A stretch of DNA of 64,000 nt from Rathayibacter oskolensis (GCF_900177245.1 NZ_FXBM01000001.1:1426001-1490000), one strand, 5' to 3'. Positions 36,460 through 46,168 are shown, numbered from the stretch's first letter. Notes: generated by a model from the letters alone, not told the origin. A program made the numbers and translations.

Positions 36460-37725
36460 GTGATCCGCTACGCGCCGGCGGTCCTCCTGGGGAGGGCCGC
36501 CCGCTTCGCGGCGCGTGTCCGGAAGCCCGGCGGGGGCTCCGCCGTCCCCGGACTCGTGGTCAACCGCCTCGCGCCCGGATTCCTCCCGGCTGTCCTCGAG
36601 GGCTTCGCCGAGGGGCTCGTCGTCGTCACGGGGTCGGCGGGCAAGTCGACGACGACCAAGATGCTCGTCGCGGTGCTCCGAGCACATGGGCTGCGGGTGT
36701 TCACGAATCCCTCGACCGCCAACATCGCACAGGGGCTCACCTCGGCCCTCCTCGAGCGCTCGGACCTCCGCGGCCGGATCGACGCTGACATCGCCGTCCT
36801 CGAGATGGACGAAGGGCACGGCGCTCGGCTCGCGCCGCGCATGCGCCCGAGAGTCGTGCTGCTGACGAATGTGGTCGTCGATCAGATCGACCGCTTCTTC
36901 GACCCCGCGATGGTCGCCCGCATGCTCGGCACCATCGCCGAGCGGGCCACCGGCCCGGTCGTGTTGAACGCGGACGACCGCCACGTCGCCGAGATCGCGA
37001 CCGCGCTGCCGCAGGACGGCGTCCGCTGGTACGGCGTGTCCGCTCCGGTGCGCGAGGACGCGGTCGGCGGGCTCGGCTACGCCGCTGCGGCCGAGGGCGG
37101 AGCCGAGCGGGCCACGACCGTCGTCGAGTCGACCTCGGGCGCGAGCGCTCGGATCGTGAGCGACGGCGACACGCTCGACGTGCGCCTGCCGGCGCGCGGC
37201 GTCCACTACGCCGTCGACGCCGCAGCAGCGGTCTCGGCCGCGCGCGCGGTTCTCAGCGAGCGCTTCGACGCCGATGTCGCCTCCGCGGCCCTCTCCTCGA
37301 TCGATCCCGTCTTCGGACGCGGCGAGGTGGTCACCGTCCGCGGCCAGGAGGTGGAGTTCGTGCTGGTGCAGAACCCGGCGAGCTACCGGCTGAACCTGGC
37401 CGAGATCCCGCAGGGCACCGAGCAGATCATGCTCGCGATCGGCTCCGACGTGCGCGATCCCTCCTACTTCTGGCCCGTCGACACCTCCGGCCTCGGTCGG
37501 GTGCGCGTCGTCTCGGGGTCGAAGGCCCACGAGGCCGCCCTGCAGCTGCGCTACGACGGAGTCGCGATCGACGCGGTCGACGAGGATCTGGGTCGAGCTC
37601 TCGACAGCTTCCTCGCGCTGCCCACACCCGTCTCTGGCAGGAAGACGATCGTCTTCTCGGCCGACTCGATGCGCCGCACCCGCGCCCACCTTCAGCTCGC
37701 CTCCAACCGCGAGGAGGACTCGTGA
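36460..37725 (+). CDS. murT: Divergent MurT-like Mur ligase, cysteine-free
   Basis: MurT, with GatD, normally amidates the alpha-carboxyl of D-Glu in lipid II using ATP and glutamine-derived ammonia. This 421-residue product has the Mur ligase core with P-loop VVTGSAGKSTTTK (usual form GTNGKTT), TNPSTANIAQG (usual NRSGAN), VLEMDEGH, TNVVVDQIDRF and VLNADD, then the DUF1727 C-terminal domain (FGRGEVVTVRG, VQNPASY, IGSDVRDPSYFWPVD). The Cys4 zinc ribbon inserted in known MurT is missing and the whole protein has no cysteine. GTG start at 36460; the last codons overlap gatD. Substrate assignment is therefore open. Confidence 0.82.
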   Translation: MIRYAPAVLLGRAARFAARVRKPGGGSAVPGLVVNRLAPGFLPAVLEGFAEGLVVVTGSAGKSTTTKMLVAVLRAHGLRVFTNPSTANIAQGLTSALLERSDLRGRIDADIAVLEMDEGHGARLAPRMRPRVVLLTNVVVDQIDRFFDPAMVARMLGTIAERATGPVVLNADDRHVAEIATALPQDGVRWYGVSAPVREDAVGGLGYAAAAEGGAERATTVVESTSGASARIVSDGDTLDVRLPARGVHYAVDAAAAVSAARAVLSERFDADVASAALSSIDPVFGRGEVVTVRGQEVEFVLVQNPASYRLNLAEIPQGTEQIMLAIGSDVRDPSYFWPVDTSGLGRVRVVSGSKAHEAALQLRYDGVAIDAVDEDLGRALDSFLALPTPVSGRKTIVFSADSMRRTRAHLQLASNREEDS

Positions 37726-38444
37726 CCACTCTCCGCATCGGCGTGCTCGCGCCGGAGGCTCTCGACAGCAACGGCGACGCGGCGAACGCGCGGGTCCTCG
37801 TGGCTCGGGCCCGGTGGGCGGGTCTCGACGCCGAGGCGGTGCAGTTGCGCTCCGCCGGCGACTTCGCCGTCCGACCCGATGTGCTCGTGGCCGGCACCGG
37901 CGCCGATCAGGATCTCCCGGCCGTCCTCGACCTCCTGCAGGAGGTCGGTGACGAGCTCCGCGGCTGGGTCGGTGACGGCGTCGAGATCGTGGCCGTCGGA
38001 GCCGGCTGGGAACTGCTGACCGAGTCCTTCGAGACACCCTCGGGGGTCGTGCAGGGCCTCGGGGTCTTCCCGGGCAGAGCGGTGACCGGTGAGCGGACGA
38101 CCGGGGACCTCGTCGTCCAGTCGACCGACGGCGTGCTCGTCGGGTTCGAGAACCACGTCCGCCGGATCGACGGCTTCGACACCACCTCGGCGCTCGGGCG
38201 AGTGCTGCACGGAGTCGGCGACGGTCACGGCGTCGAGGGGTACCGGAGCGGCTCGCTGCTCGGCACGCACCTGCACGGACCGGTCCTGGCCAAGAATCCT
38301 GCACTCGCCGACGCGATCCTCCGCAGGACGGCCGATCGCCACGGTCTCGCGTACGCGGCGACGGACGAGCGGATCCGGGCGTCCGATGAAACGGCACGAG
38401 CCGCCCGCGAGGTGATCGCGAAGCGGCTCGGTGTCGTTCGGTAG
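37722..38444 (+). CDS. gatD: GatD-like subunit without the catalytic cysteine
   Basis: GatD is the glutaminase subunit of lipid II isoglutaminyl synthase. This 240-residue homologue keeps the fold and several motifs: VQGLGVFPG, VGFENHVRR and GTHLHGPVLAKNP with the catalytic-type His185. The nucleophile motif, normally ICGGxQLLG, reads VGAGWELLT: the cysteine is Gly93 and the conserved Gln is Glu. The bases (gtc gga gcc ggc) leave no doubt about the reading. Glutamine hydrolysis by the known mechanism is excluded. It overlaps murT by 4 nt, so a stable complex is likely. Confidence 0.82.
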   Translation: MTTLRIGVLAPEALDSNGDAANARVLVARARWAGLDAEAVQLRSAGDFAVRPDVLVAGTGADQDLPAVLDLLQEVGDELRGWVGDGVEIVAVGAGWELLTESFETPSGVVQGLGVFPGRAVTGERTTGDLVVQSTDGVLVGFENHVRRIDGFDTTSALGRVLHGVGDGHGVEGYRSGSLLGTHLHGPVLAKNPALADAILRRTADRHGLAYAATDERIRASDETARAAREVIAKRLGVVR

Positions 38445-38479
38445 GGCGTCTCAGCGACGCTCCGACGTCTCGCCGTGGC

Positions 38480-38713
38480 TCAGGGCCGCTGCTCTTCGAA
38501 GAGTCGCGCGGACTCGTCGTGCCAGCTCTGTGCGATGCTCGAGAGCTTCTCCTGGTACTTCTTGCCGTGGTGGGCGCAGAACAGAAGCTCTCCGTTGTTC
38601 ACCACGACTCGGATGTACGCCTGGGCGCCGCAGCTGTCGCAGCGGTCGGCGGCGGAGAGCTGGTGGACGCCAGCGAGTTCGTCCACGCCGTTCTGGGTTG
38701 CTGTGGTCGACAT
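38480..38713 (-). CDS. Small zinc-finger-like DUF7455-type protein
   Basis: A 77-residue protein with AADRCDSCGAQAYIRVVVNNGELLFCAHHGKKY: a CxxC followed by a CxxH pair, which should bind one zinc. The family is widespread in actinobacteria next to sigma factor or topoisomerase genes; the role is unknown. Strong ribosome site AGGAGG before the ATG at 38713. It diverges from parE across 192 bp and converges with gatD across 35 bp. Confidence 0.85.
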   Translation of the reverse strand: MSTTATQNGVDELAGVHQLSAADRCDSCGAQAYIRVVVNNGELLFCAHHGKKYQEKLSSIAQSWHDESARLFEEQRP

Positions 38714-38905
38714 GACTTGGCCTCCTGCACTCGGTCTTCGATCTCTGCTTAGTGGAACCATCAAAGCACGCGAATGTTTCCGCACAGAGACGATCGAGCG
38801 GCATTTCGCTGTGCGCGTAGGCGCTCTGTGGTACTGGACGGCATGCGCGTTCACGCTCGCCGCGTCGCGCACGGGGAGAGGAGCCCCCGAAAGTAAACTG
38901 GAGGA

Positions 38906-40987
38906 ATGGCCTCCTCCGATTACTCCGCTCGACACCTCTCCGTCCTCGAGGGTCTCGAGGCGGTCCGGAAGCGCCCGGGCATGTACATCGGATCGACCGA
39001 CTCCCGCGGACTCATGCACTGCCTCTGGGAGGTCATCGACAACTCCGTCGACGAGGCTCTGGCGGGGCACGGCACCGAGATCAGCGTCGTGCTGCACTCC
39101 GACGACAGCGTCGAGGTGCGCGACCGGGCGCGCGGGATCCCCGTCGACATCGAGCCGAAGACCGGACTGACCGGCGTCGAGGTCGTCTTCACGAAGCTCC
39201 ACGCGGGCGGCAAGTTCGGCTCCGGCTCCTACGCGGCGTCGGGCGGACTGCACGGGGTCGGCGCGTCGGTGGTGAACGCCCTGTCGGAGCGGCTCGACGT
39301 CGAGGTCGACCGCGACGGTCGCACCTACCGCATGTCGTTCCACCGCGGGGAGCCCGGCCGCTTCGCCGACGCGGGCGAGCCCACTCCCGATGCTCCGTTC
39401 ACTCCGTTCGAGAACGGGTCGGAGCTGGCCGTCGTCGGCAAGGTCGCGAAGGGCGTCACGGGGACGCGCGTGCGCTACTGGGCCGATCGGCAGATCTTCA
39501 CGAAGGGCGCGGCGTTCCAGACCGACGACCTCGTGACCCGCGCTCGGCAGACGGCCTTCCTCGTCCCGGGGCTCACGATCGACATCGTCGACGACCGCGA
39601 GGACGAGCGGCGTGCCGAGATGTTCCGCTACGACGGGGGGATCTCGGAGTTCGTGGAGTTCCTGGCGCCCGACTCGGCGGTGACCGACGTCCTCCGGCTC
39701 TCGGGCTCGGGCGCCTTCACAGAGACGGTCCCGGTGCTGACGCCGGGCGGCGCGATGGTGCCCACCGAGGTGGAGCGCACGTGCGAGGTCGACATCGCCC
39801 TGCGCTGGGGCACCGGCTACGAGACCGTGATGCGCAGCTTCGTGAACATCATCTCGACTCCCAAGGGCGGGACCCACCAGACCGGCTTCGAGCAGGGCCT
39901 GCTGAAACTGCTCCGCTCGCAGGTCGAGGCGAATGCGCGTCGGCTCAAGGTCGGCTCCGACAAGCTCGAGAAGGACGACATGCTCGCCGGCCTGACGGCC
40001 GTGCTCACCGTCCGGCTCCCCGAACCGCAGTTCGAGGGCCAGACGAAGGAGGTGCTCGGCACCCCGGCGGTGCGCGCCATCGTCGCGCAGACCATCGGCT
40101 CGACGCTCGGCGCGGTCTTCTCCTCGACCAAGCGCGAGGACAAGGCGCAGATGTCGCAGCTGCTCGAGAAGCTGGTCGCCGAGATGAAGTCGCGCATCTC
40201 GGCACGTGCCCACAAGGAGACGCAGCGGCGCAAGAACGCCCTCGAGTCCTCCTCCCTCCCCGCGAAGCTCGTCGACTGCCGCAGCAACGACGTCGAGAAC
40301 AGCGAGCTGTTCATCGTCGAGGGGGATTCCGCCCTCGGCACCGCGAAGAGCGCCCGCAACAGCGAGTACCAGGCACTCCTGCCCATCCGCGGCAAGATCC
40401 TGAACGTGCAGAAGGCGAGCATCGCCGACATGCTCTCGAACGCCGAGTGCGCGTCGATGATCCAGGTCATCGGAGCCGGGTCCGGCCGATCGTTCGACCT
40501 GTCGGCCGCGCGCTACGGCAAGATCATCCTGATGAGCGACGCCGACGTCGACGGGGCGCACATCCGCACGCTCCTGCTGACCCTCTTCTTCCGCTACATG
40601 CGCCCGCTGGTCGAGGCCGGCCGGGTCTTCGCGGCGGTACCGCCGCTGCATCGCGTCGTCGTGATGAACGCGGGGAAGAAGCCGAACGAGACGATCTACA
40701 CCTACTCCGAGAAGGAGCTCACCGGGGTGCTGGCCTCGCTCGCCAAGGCGGGCCGGCGCTACCAGGACCCGATCCAGCGCTACAAGGGTCTCGGCGAGAT
40801 GGATGCCGACCAGCTGGCGACGACGACCATGGACCGCTCGCGCAGGACGCTCCGCCGGGTGCGGGTCGCCGATGCCGAGAACGCCGGCCGCGTCTTCGAG
40901 CTCCTGATGGGCAACGACGTCGCACCGCGCAAGGAGTTCATCGTCCGCGGCTCGGAGACGCTCTCGCGCGACCGCATCGACGTGTAG
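38906..40987 (+). CDS. parE: DNA topoisomerase IV subunit B (second type II topoisomerase)
   Basis: ATPase subunit of a type IIA topoisomerase. The 693-residue product has the GHKL ATPase (EVIDNSVDEALAG; ASGGLHGVGASVVNALS), the transducer domain and the Toprim domain (EGDSALGTAKSARN, LMSDADVDGAHI). The usual DNGRG motif reads DRARG, so the first Gly is Ala. Assigned as ParE, not GyrB, because it stands apart from dnaA/recF and is paired with a convergent subunit A gene. TAAACT (38894-38899) and a GGAGGA ribosome site both abut the ATG. Confidence 0.9.
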   Translation: MASSDYSARHLSVLEGLEAVRKRPGMYIGSTDSRGLMHCLWEVIDNSVDEALAGHGTEISVVLHSDDSVEVRDRARGIPVDIEPKTGLTGVEVVFTKLHAGGKFGSGSYAASGGLHGVGASVVNALSERLDVEVDRDGRTYRMSFHRGEPGRFADAGEPTPDAPFTPFENGSELAVVGKVAKGVTGTRVRYWADRQIFTKGAAFQTDDLVTRARQTAFLVPGLTIDIVDDREDERRAEMFRYDGGISEFVEFLAPDSAVTDVLRLSGSGAFTETVPVLTPGGAMVPTEVERTCEVDIALRWGTGYETVMRSFVNIISTPKGGTHQTGFEQGLLKLLRSQVEANARRLKVGSDKLEKDDMLAGLTAVLTVRLPEPQFEGQTKEVLGTPAVRAIVAQTIGSTLGAVFSSTKREDKAQMSQLLEKLVAEMKSRISARAHKETQRRKNALESSSLPAKLVDCRSNDVENSELFIVEGDSALGTAKSARNSEYQALLPIRGKILNVQKASIADMLSNAECASMIQVIGAGSGRSFDLSAARYGKIILMSDADVDGAHIRTLLLTLFFRYMRPLVEAGRVFAAVPPLHRVVVMNAGKKPNETIYTYSEKELTGVLASLAKAGRRYQDPIQRYKGLGEMDADQLATTTMDRSRRTLRRVRVADAENAGRVFELLMGNDVAPRKEFIVRGSETLSRDRIDV

Positions 40988-41010
40988 GGCTCAGCACCCC
41001 GCGGGTGCCG

Positions 41011-41169
41011 GTGCGCTCTGCAGGTCCGCGGGCGCTCTGCAGGTGTTCGTGCGATCTGCAGGTGCTCGCGCTCTGCAGTTGTTGGTGCGATCTGCGGGTG
41101 CTGGCGCACGAAGAGTCCGTCCTCCGCGACGGAACCCCAGGAAGGCGCTGCACCCCCTGCAGATCGCAC
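41011..41169. repeat. Intergenic repeat array with GTGCGMTCTGCAGG motif, locus 2
   Basis: Five degenerate direct copies (41011-41024, 41031-41043, 41049-41062, about 41067-41079, about 41084-41097) between the stops of convergent parE and parC, followed by the exact inverted copy CCTGCAGATCGCAC at 41156-41169. The plan equals that of locus 1 at 8518-8690. Between them lies about 55 nt of unique sequence. Confidence 0.7.
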
Positions 41170-41216
41170 GGCGACGCACCGCAGTCGCTCGGAGCGCCAC
41201 TCCCGCGAGGTGACGA

Positions 41217-43685
41217 TCAGAGCAGCTCGGGAGCTGCTCCGATGCTGGCGATCGGCGCGGCGAGGGCCACTCCCGAGGCGTCCCGCTTCATCCCGGACTC
41301 GGGGAGGGCGGCGACGGCGCCGTTCGCCTCGAGGGCGTGAGCCGGCGCCGGGCCGACCCACGCGACTCCGAGCGCCGTCTCGCCCTTCAGGAACCGCTGC
41401 GCCCGGACGCCGCCGGTCGCGCGCCCCTTGGCCGGGAACTCCGAGAACGCCGAGACCTTCGCGCTCCCGGTGTCGGTCCCGGAGAGCGCCCAGCTGTCGA
41501 CCGCCACCGTCGCGACGACCGCCTCGTCGCGATCGGCCTCGGGGACGACGGCGAAGTGCACGACCTCGTCGGTCTCGCCGAGCTTCACTCCCGCCATCCC
41601 GGCCGCGGTCCGCCCCTGAGGGCGCACGGAGGAGGCGCTGAAGCGCAGCAGCTGCGCCTCTCCCGTCACGAAGACGAGCTCGTCCTCGTCGGCGGCGGGC
41701 GCGGCGCCGACGACCGCGTCCTTCGGCTTGAGGGCGATCAGCTCGAGGTCGGGACGATCGGGCAGGTCGGCGAGTGACACGCGCTTCACGATGCCCTGGA
41801 GGGTGCCGAGCGCGACGGGCCGCGGGTCCTCGAGAGAGACGAGCGCGAGGACGCGCTCGTCCTTTCCGAGGTGGGTGAGGTAGTCGGCCATCCTGACCCC
41901 GGCCCCCAGCTGGACGGAGGTCGACGGGACGGCCGGGACGTCGACCGGGGAGAAGCGCAGGAGCCTCCCGGCCGACGTGACCGCTCCGATCTCGGTGCGC
42001 GTGGTCGTGTCGATCACGCTGAGCACCGCGTCGTGCTTGCTGCGGCGGGAGGCGCGCTCGGGGTGGGGAGCCGCCTCCGGATCCCGGTCGACCCGCACCA
42101 TGCGACCGGTCGTGCTGAGGTGGATCCGGCACGGGGCATCGGCGATCTCGAGGACCGCGGCCGTCTTGCGCCCGGTCGTCGCCACGGAGGGGCGGGCCTC
42201 GGTCAGCAGCGTGCGGCGCGGCGTGCCGAGGCGCTGCGCGACGTCGTCGAGCTCGTCCGAGACGAGCTCCTCGATGCGGGCGCGGCTCGCCAGCAGCGCC
42301 TCGAGCTCGGCGATCTCGGCGAGGAGGGTGTCGCGCTCGGCCTCGAGCTCGATCCGGGAGAACTTGGTGAGCCGTCGCAGCTGGAGCTCGAGGATGTAGT
42401 CGGCCTGCACGGTGCTGAGGTCGAAGACCTCGATCAGGCGCGCCCGGGCGGCGGCGGTGTCGTCGCTGCCGCGGATCAGCTGGATGACCTCGTCGATGTC
42501 GAGGATCGCGACCAGGAGACCCTCCACGAGGTGCAGGCGGTCCTGACGCTTGCGCAGCCGGTAGCGCGAGCGGCGCGTCACCACCTGGACGCGGTGACCG
42601 ACGTAGACCTGCAGCAGCTCCTTGAGCCCGAGCGTGCGCGGTCCGCCGTCGACCAGGGCCACGTTGTTGATCGCGAACGTGTCCTCGAGGGGCGTGTACC
42701 GGTAGAGCTGCTCGAGCACCGCCTCCGGGCTGAAGCCGGTCTTGATGCCGATGACGAGGCGGAGGCCGTTGTCGCGGTCGGTCAGGTCCGTGACATCCGA
42801 GATGCCGCTGAGCTTCTTGCTCTGGACGCCGTCCTTGATCTTGTCGATCACCTTCTCGGTCCCGACGAGATAGGGGAGCTCGGTGACGACGAGGCCGGAC
42901 TTGCGCGCGGTGATGCTCTCGACCGAGACCCGTGCGCGTGTCTTGAAGCTGCCGCGCCCCGTGGCGTAGGCGTCGCGGACCCCCGCCAGGCCGACGATCG
43001 TTCCTCCACTCGGGAAGTCGGGGCCGGGCACGAACGACATCAGGTCGTCGAGCGAGGCGTCGGGGTTGCTGATCAGGTGCCGGGCGGCGCCGATGACCTC
43101 GACCAGGTTGTGCGGAGCCATGTTCGTCGCCATGCCGACCGCGATGCCGCTCGCGCCGTTTACCAGGAGGTTCGGGAAGGCGGACGGCAGCACCTCCGGC
43201 TGCGTCAGCTGGTTGTCGTAGTTGGGCACGAAGTCGACGACGTCCTCGCCGAGGTGCTCGGTCATCGCCAGAGCCGCCGGAGCGAGGCGCGCCTCGGTGT
43301 AGCGGGCGGCCGCCGGTCCGTCGTCGAGCGAGCCGAAGTTGCCGTGCCCGTCGACGAGGGGGACGCGCATCGTGAACGGCTGGGCGAGGCGCACCAGCGA
43401 GTCGTAGATGGAGGCGTCGCCGTGCGGGTGGAGCTTGCCCATCACCTCGCCGGTGACGCGCGCCGACTTCACATGACCGTGATCGGGCCGCAGCCCCATC
43501 TCGCTCATCATGTAGAGGATGCGCCGCTGGACGGGCTTCAGGCCGTCGCGGGCGTCGGGCAGGGCGCGGGAGTAGATGACCGAGTAGGCGTACTCGAGGA
43601 ACGACCCCTCCATCTCGGCGGAGACGTCGACGTCCTCGATGCGCTCGGTCAGGGAGGATCCGGAGGCGGGGGCTGCAGCGTTCAT
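41217..43685 (-). CDS. parC: DNA topoisomerase IV subunit A
   Basis: DNA-cleaving subunit that partners with ParE to decatenate chromosomes. The 822-residue product has the cleavage domain with [26 protein letters not shown]-type contacts ([19 protein letters not shown]) and the catalytic tyrosine in [10 protein letters not shown]; a coiled-coil and the C-terminal beta-pinwheel follow. No GyrA box (QRRGGxG) was seen, in line with ParC. parC and parE are convergent, not an operon, so subunit balance must be set by two promoters. Confidence 0.92.
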   Translation of the reverse strand: MNAAAPASGSSLTERIEDVDVSAEMEGSFLEYAYSVIYSRALPDARDGLKPVQRRILYMMSEMGLRPDHGHVKSARVTGEVMGKLHPHGDASIYDSLVRLAQPFTMRVPLVDGHGNFGSLDDGPAAARYTEARLAPAALAMTEHLGEDVVDFVPNYDNQLTQPEVLPSAFPNLLVNGASGIAVGMATNMAPHNLVEVIGAARHLISNPDASLDDLMSFVPGPDFPSGGTIVGLAGVRDAYATGRGSFKTRARVSVESITARKSGLVVTELPYLVGTEKVIDKIKDGVQSKKLSGISDVTDLTDRDNGLRLVIGIKTGFSPEAVLEQLYRYTPLEDTFAINNVALVDGGPRTLGLKELLQVYVGHRVQVVTRRSRYRLRKRQDRLHLVEGLLVAILDIDEVIQLIRGSDDTAAARARLIEVFDLSTVQADYILELQLRRLTKFSRIELEAERDTLLAEIAELEALLASRARIEELVSDELDDVAQRLGTPRRTLLTEARPSVATTGRKTAAVLEIADAPCRIHLSTTGRMVRVDRDPEAAPHPERASRRSKHDAVLSVIDTTTRTEIGAVTSAGRLLRFSPVDVPAVPSTSVQLGAGVRMADYLTHLGKDERVLALVSLEDPRPVALGTLQGIVKRVSLADLPDRPDLELIALKPKDAVVGAAPAADEDELVFVTGEAQLLRFSASSVRPQGRTAAGMAGVKLGETDEVVHFAVVPEADRDEAVVATVAVDSWALSGTDTGSAKVSAFSEFPAKGRATGGVRAQRFLKGETALGVAWVGPAPAHALEANGAVAALPESGMKRDASGVALAAPIASIGAAPELL

Positions 43686-43688
43686 GAC

Positions 43689-43832
43689 TCACTTCGATGG
43701 CGGGCGCAGGGCGACGGCGACGGGTTGGCGCCTCTTCTCCGCGGCCCGTCGCACGCGGGTCCGACGGCGGCGGCCGGCCGGGGCCTTCTCCACCACCGGA
43801 CCGGCGGCCCTGGGCGGAGCCGGAGCGCTCAT
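43689..43832 (-). CDS. Possible 47-residue basic peptide upstream of parC
   Basis: A minus-strand frame from ATG 43832 encodes MSAPAPPRAAGPVVEKAPAG followed by a strongly basic tail (RRRRTRVRRAAEKRRQP). The stop ends 3 nt before the parC ATG, the spacing of a coupled leader ORF. There is no good ribosome site and composition alone could explain the frame, so it may be fortuitous. Confidence 0.25.
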   Translation of the reverse strand: MSAPAPPRAAGPVVEKAPAGRRRRTRVRRAAEKRRQPVAVALRPPSK

Positions 43833-43896
43833 CTCTCGAGACCCGCGGCAGCGGGGCTCGCCCCGCGGAACGGAGCACCGTGCGACACTGGGCGCG

Positions 43897-45027
43897 ATGA
43901 CCCACATGCTACCGGTCGCCCCCGCCGGGCGGCGGAGCCTCGCCGATGTCCTGCCCGGAGCCCTCGATGCCGTCCTCGGTCGACCCGGAGTCTTCGGCTC
44001 CCCCCGCGTCGAGCGGATCGTCGTCGTCCTGGTCGACGGTCTCGGTGCCTCGAGCCTGCGTCAGCGTGCCGGCCACGCCCGCACCCTCGCGCCCGCTCTG
44101 ACCCGGGCGTCGACCCTCGCCTCCGGATTCCCGACGACGACCGCCGCGGCACTGGCCAGCCTCACGACGGGCCTCCGCCCGGGGGAGCACGGGATGGTGG
44201 GCTACCGCGTCCTCGATCGCGCCTCGGACCGGCTGGTGAACCAGCTCTCGGGCTGGGACGCGGGCATGGTGCCCGAGGAGTGGCAGCCGCATCCCACGGT
44301 CTTCGAGCGCGCCCGCGACGAGGGGGTGAGTGCGAGCGTCATCGGCCCGGCCCGGTACGCGCGGTCCGGTCTGACGCGTGCGATCCTCCGCGGTGCCGAC
44401 TACCGGCCGGCGGGGACGATCGCCGAGCGCTTCGCGGCGGCCCGCGACGCCCTCGACGCAGGCGGACGGCAGCTCGTCTACCTCTACGTCCCCGAGCTCG
44501 ACATGACCGCTCACGCCCGCGGGTGGGAGTCACCGGAGTGGACCGCCGCGCTCGAGCTCCTCGACGGCGAGTTCTCGGCGTTCGCCCGCCGTCTCTCGGC
44601 GAGAGAGGCAGCGCTCGTCACGGCGGATCACGGAGTGCTCGACGTGCCGGCGTCCTCGCACGTGCTGGTGGGGCAGGGCGCGCTGCTGGATGGCGTGCGG
44701 CACCTCGCCGGCGAGCCGCGCTGCCTGCAGCTCCACCTCGAGCCCGGAGCCGACGTCGACGCGATCGCCGCGCGATGGATCGAGTCCGAGGGCTCGCGGG
44801 CGTGGATCGCGACCCGGGACGAGGTCAGGGCGAGCGGCTGGTTCGGGACCACCGGGCCGGCAGCGGCTGACCGCATGGGCGATCTCTTCGTCGCCGCCCG
44901 GAAGGCGATCGCGTACTACTCGGCCGACGACGCCTCCGGACGCTCCATGATCGGCCAGCACGGATCGCTGACCCCGGAGGAGATCCAGGTGCCACTGCTG
45001 GGGTTCGGGGCGCTCGCGGGCGTCTGA
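43897..45027 (+). CDS. Alkaline phosphatase superfamily protein (nucleotide pyrophosphatase/phosphodiesterase type)
   Basis: A 376-residue metal-dependent hydrolase of the type I phosphodiesterase family. The metal-binding and nucleophile motifs are VVVLVDGLGASSL and SGFPTTTAAALASLTTG (Thr nucleophile in FPTTT), with later ligands in YLYVPELDMTAHARGWE and LVTADHGVLDVP. There is no clear signal peptide, so it is probably cytoplasmic. The substrate is unknown. A -10-like GACACT (43884-43889) lies 7 nt before the ATG: probable leaderless start. Confidence 0.88.
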   Translation: MTHMLPVAPAGRRSLADVLPGALDAVLGRPGVFGSPRVERIVVVLVDGLGASSLRQRAGHARTLAPALTRASTLASGFPTTTAAALASLTTGLRPGEHGMVGYRVLDRASDRLVNQLSGWDAGMVPEEWQPHPTVFERARDEGVSASVIGPARYARSGLTRAILRGADYRPAGTIAERFAAARDALDAGGRQLVYLYVPELDMTAHARGWESPEWTAALELLDGEFSAFARRLSAREAALVTADHGVLDVPASSHVLVGQGALLDGVRHLAGEPRCLQLHLEPGADVDAIAARWIESEGSRAWIATRDEVRASGWFGTTGPAAADRMGDLFVAARKAIAYYSADDASGRSMIGQHGSLTPEEIQVPLLGFGALAGV

Positions 45028-45036
45028 ACGCCTGCG

Positions 45037-45064
45037 CGCCTCCCGAGCGTCGGCCAGGGAGGCG
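45037..45064. terminator. Weak hairpin between convergent phosphatase and sepH genes
   Basis: 8-bp arms CGCCTCCC (45037-45044) and GGGAGGCG (45057-45064) in the 46-bp gap between convergent stops. Confidence 0.4.
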
Positions 45065-45073
45065 GGACACGGC

Positions 45074-46168
45074 TCAGTCGTCGCTGCGTGCGCCGAAGAC
45101 GATCTCGTCCCAGCTCGGCATCGCCGCGCGACCCCTGCGAAGGCCCGTGCGCAAGCCGGCCGCCGGGTGGTCGTTCGGGGGAGTGGGCCGCTCGGGCTCG
45201 GGCGTCTTCTCGACGACCGGGGCCTCGCGCTCCGGATCCTCGCGCACGCGCAGGGTCGAGGCGTGATCGCGCTCGCCCCGTCGGCGGCGGAGCGCGTCGA
45301 GGAGATCCGCGGTGTCGTTCAGGTTGCGCTCGCGCTGCTCCGTGGTGCTCGAGACCGGACGGGGGAGCGTGGAGACGGGGCGCGGTGCATCGGACAGCGC
45401 GGGCTGCGGCTCGGTGTCCGACTGACGGACAGCGGCCGGCCGCGAGTGCTGGCGTACGGCTGACGGACGACCCGGCGCAGAATGCTCGGACCGCGGCGCG
45501 CGCGGGGCGTCGGGCGCCGGCTTCGCGAACGCGTCGGTGTCGAAGCGGGTGGCGAGCTCGTCGACGGCGGCGGGGATGACCGCTCGCAGGCGGGGGATGA
45601 GGGTCGGCCGGATCTCACCCTGCTGCGAGAGCGTCGTCGCCTCAGCGGTGAGCGGGGAGAGCACCGCCTTCTTCGGATCGAAGCGCCACCGTGCGTCGTG
45701 GTCGATCTCGTCGGAGCGGAACAGGAGCTTGACGACCCAGCCCTCGTCCTCCTTCCAGCTCGACCACTGCTCGCCCTCGGCGCCCAGGGCCGCGAGGCGC
45801 TCGCGGATGACGTCGCCGAAGGGAGTGCCCTCCTCGAGAGGATCGGGATCGGCGCTCGTGTAGACGCGGACGGCGAGGGCGGAGGCGACGATGTGCTCGC
45901 GCTCGGCGGTCACCGGGCCCTCGAAGCGCTCGACGTAGTCCAGCGCGGCTCCCGTCAGCTCGGCGACCTCGTCCGCGGACAGGCCGGAGCGGATGTGAGC
46001 CTGGATCTCCCGCGGCGACACGCGCTTCTCGCGGGCGGGCAGGGAGTGCACGCGGGGCCGGAGCTGGCTCTGCAGCGTCTCGTCGATCCGGACCGAGAAC
46101 CGTTCGCCGCCGTCCGAGACGAGGACGAGCGATCCGCTCTCGACGCCGATCACCTTCAGTTCCATCAT
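45074..46168 (-). CDS. sepH: Septation protein SepH (DUF3071)
   Basis: Actinobacterial cell-division factor that helps FtsZ assembly. The 364-residue product has the N-terminal DUF3071 with a helix-turn-helix-like part (VSPREIQAHIRSGLSADEVAELTG), a GEQWSSWKEDEGWVVKLLF core, then a long disordered Pro/Arg/Glu region and the conserved C-terminal tip PSWDEIVFGARSDD. The ATG at 46168 is favoured by GGAGG 9 nt upstream; a second ATG follows at once. It diverges from the DUF4193 gene over 284 bp that hold hairpins but no gene. Confidence 0.93.
   Translation of the reverse strand: MMELKVIGVESGSLVLVSDGGERFSVRIDETLQSQLRPRVHSLPAREKRVSPREIQAHIRSGLSADEVAELTGAALDYVERFEGPVTAEREHIVASALAVRVYTSADPDPLEEGTPFGDVIRERLAALGAEGEQWSSWKEDEGWVVKLLFRSDEIDHDARWRFDPKKAVLSPLTAEATTLSQQGEIRPTLIPRLRAVIPAAVDELATRFDTDAFAKPAPDAPRAPRSEHSAPGRPSAVRQHSRPAAVRQSDTEPQPALSDAPRPVSTLPRPVSSTTEQRERNLNDTADLLDALRRRRGERDHASTLRVREDPEREAPVVEKTPEPERPTPPNDHPAAGLRTGLRRGRAAMPSWDEIVFGARSDD

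Noticed and set aside
38906-40987. Assignment of this gene as gyrB
   Set aside because: Not next to dnaA-recF-gyrA; paired with a subunit A without a GyrA box, so topoisomerase IV is more likely.
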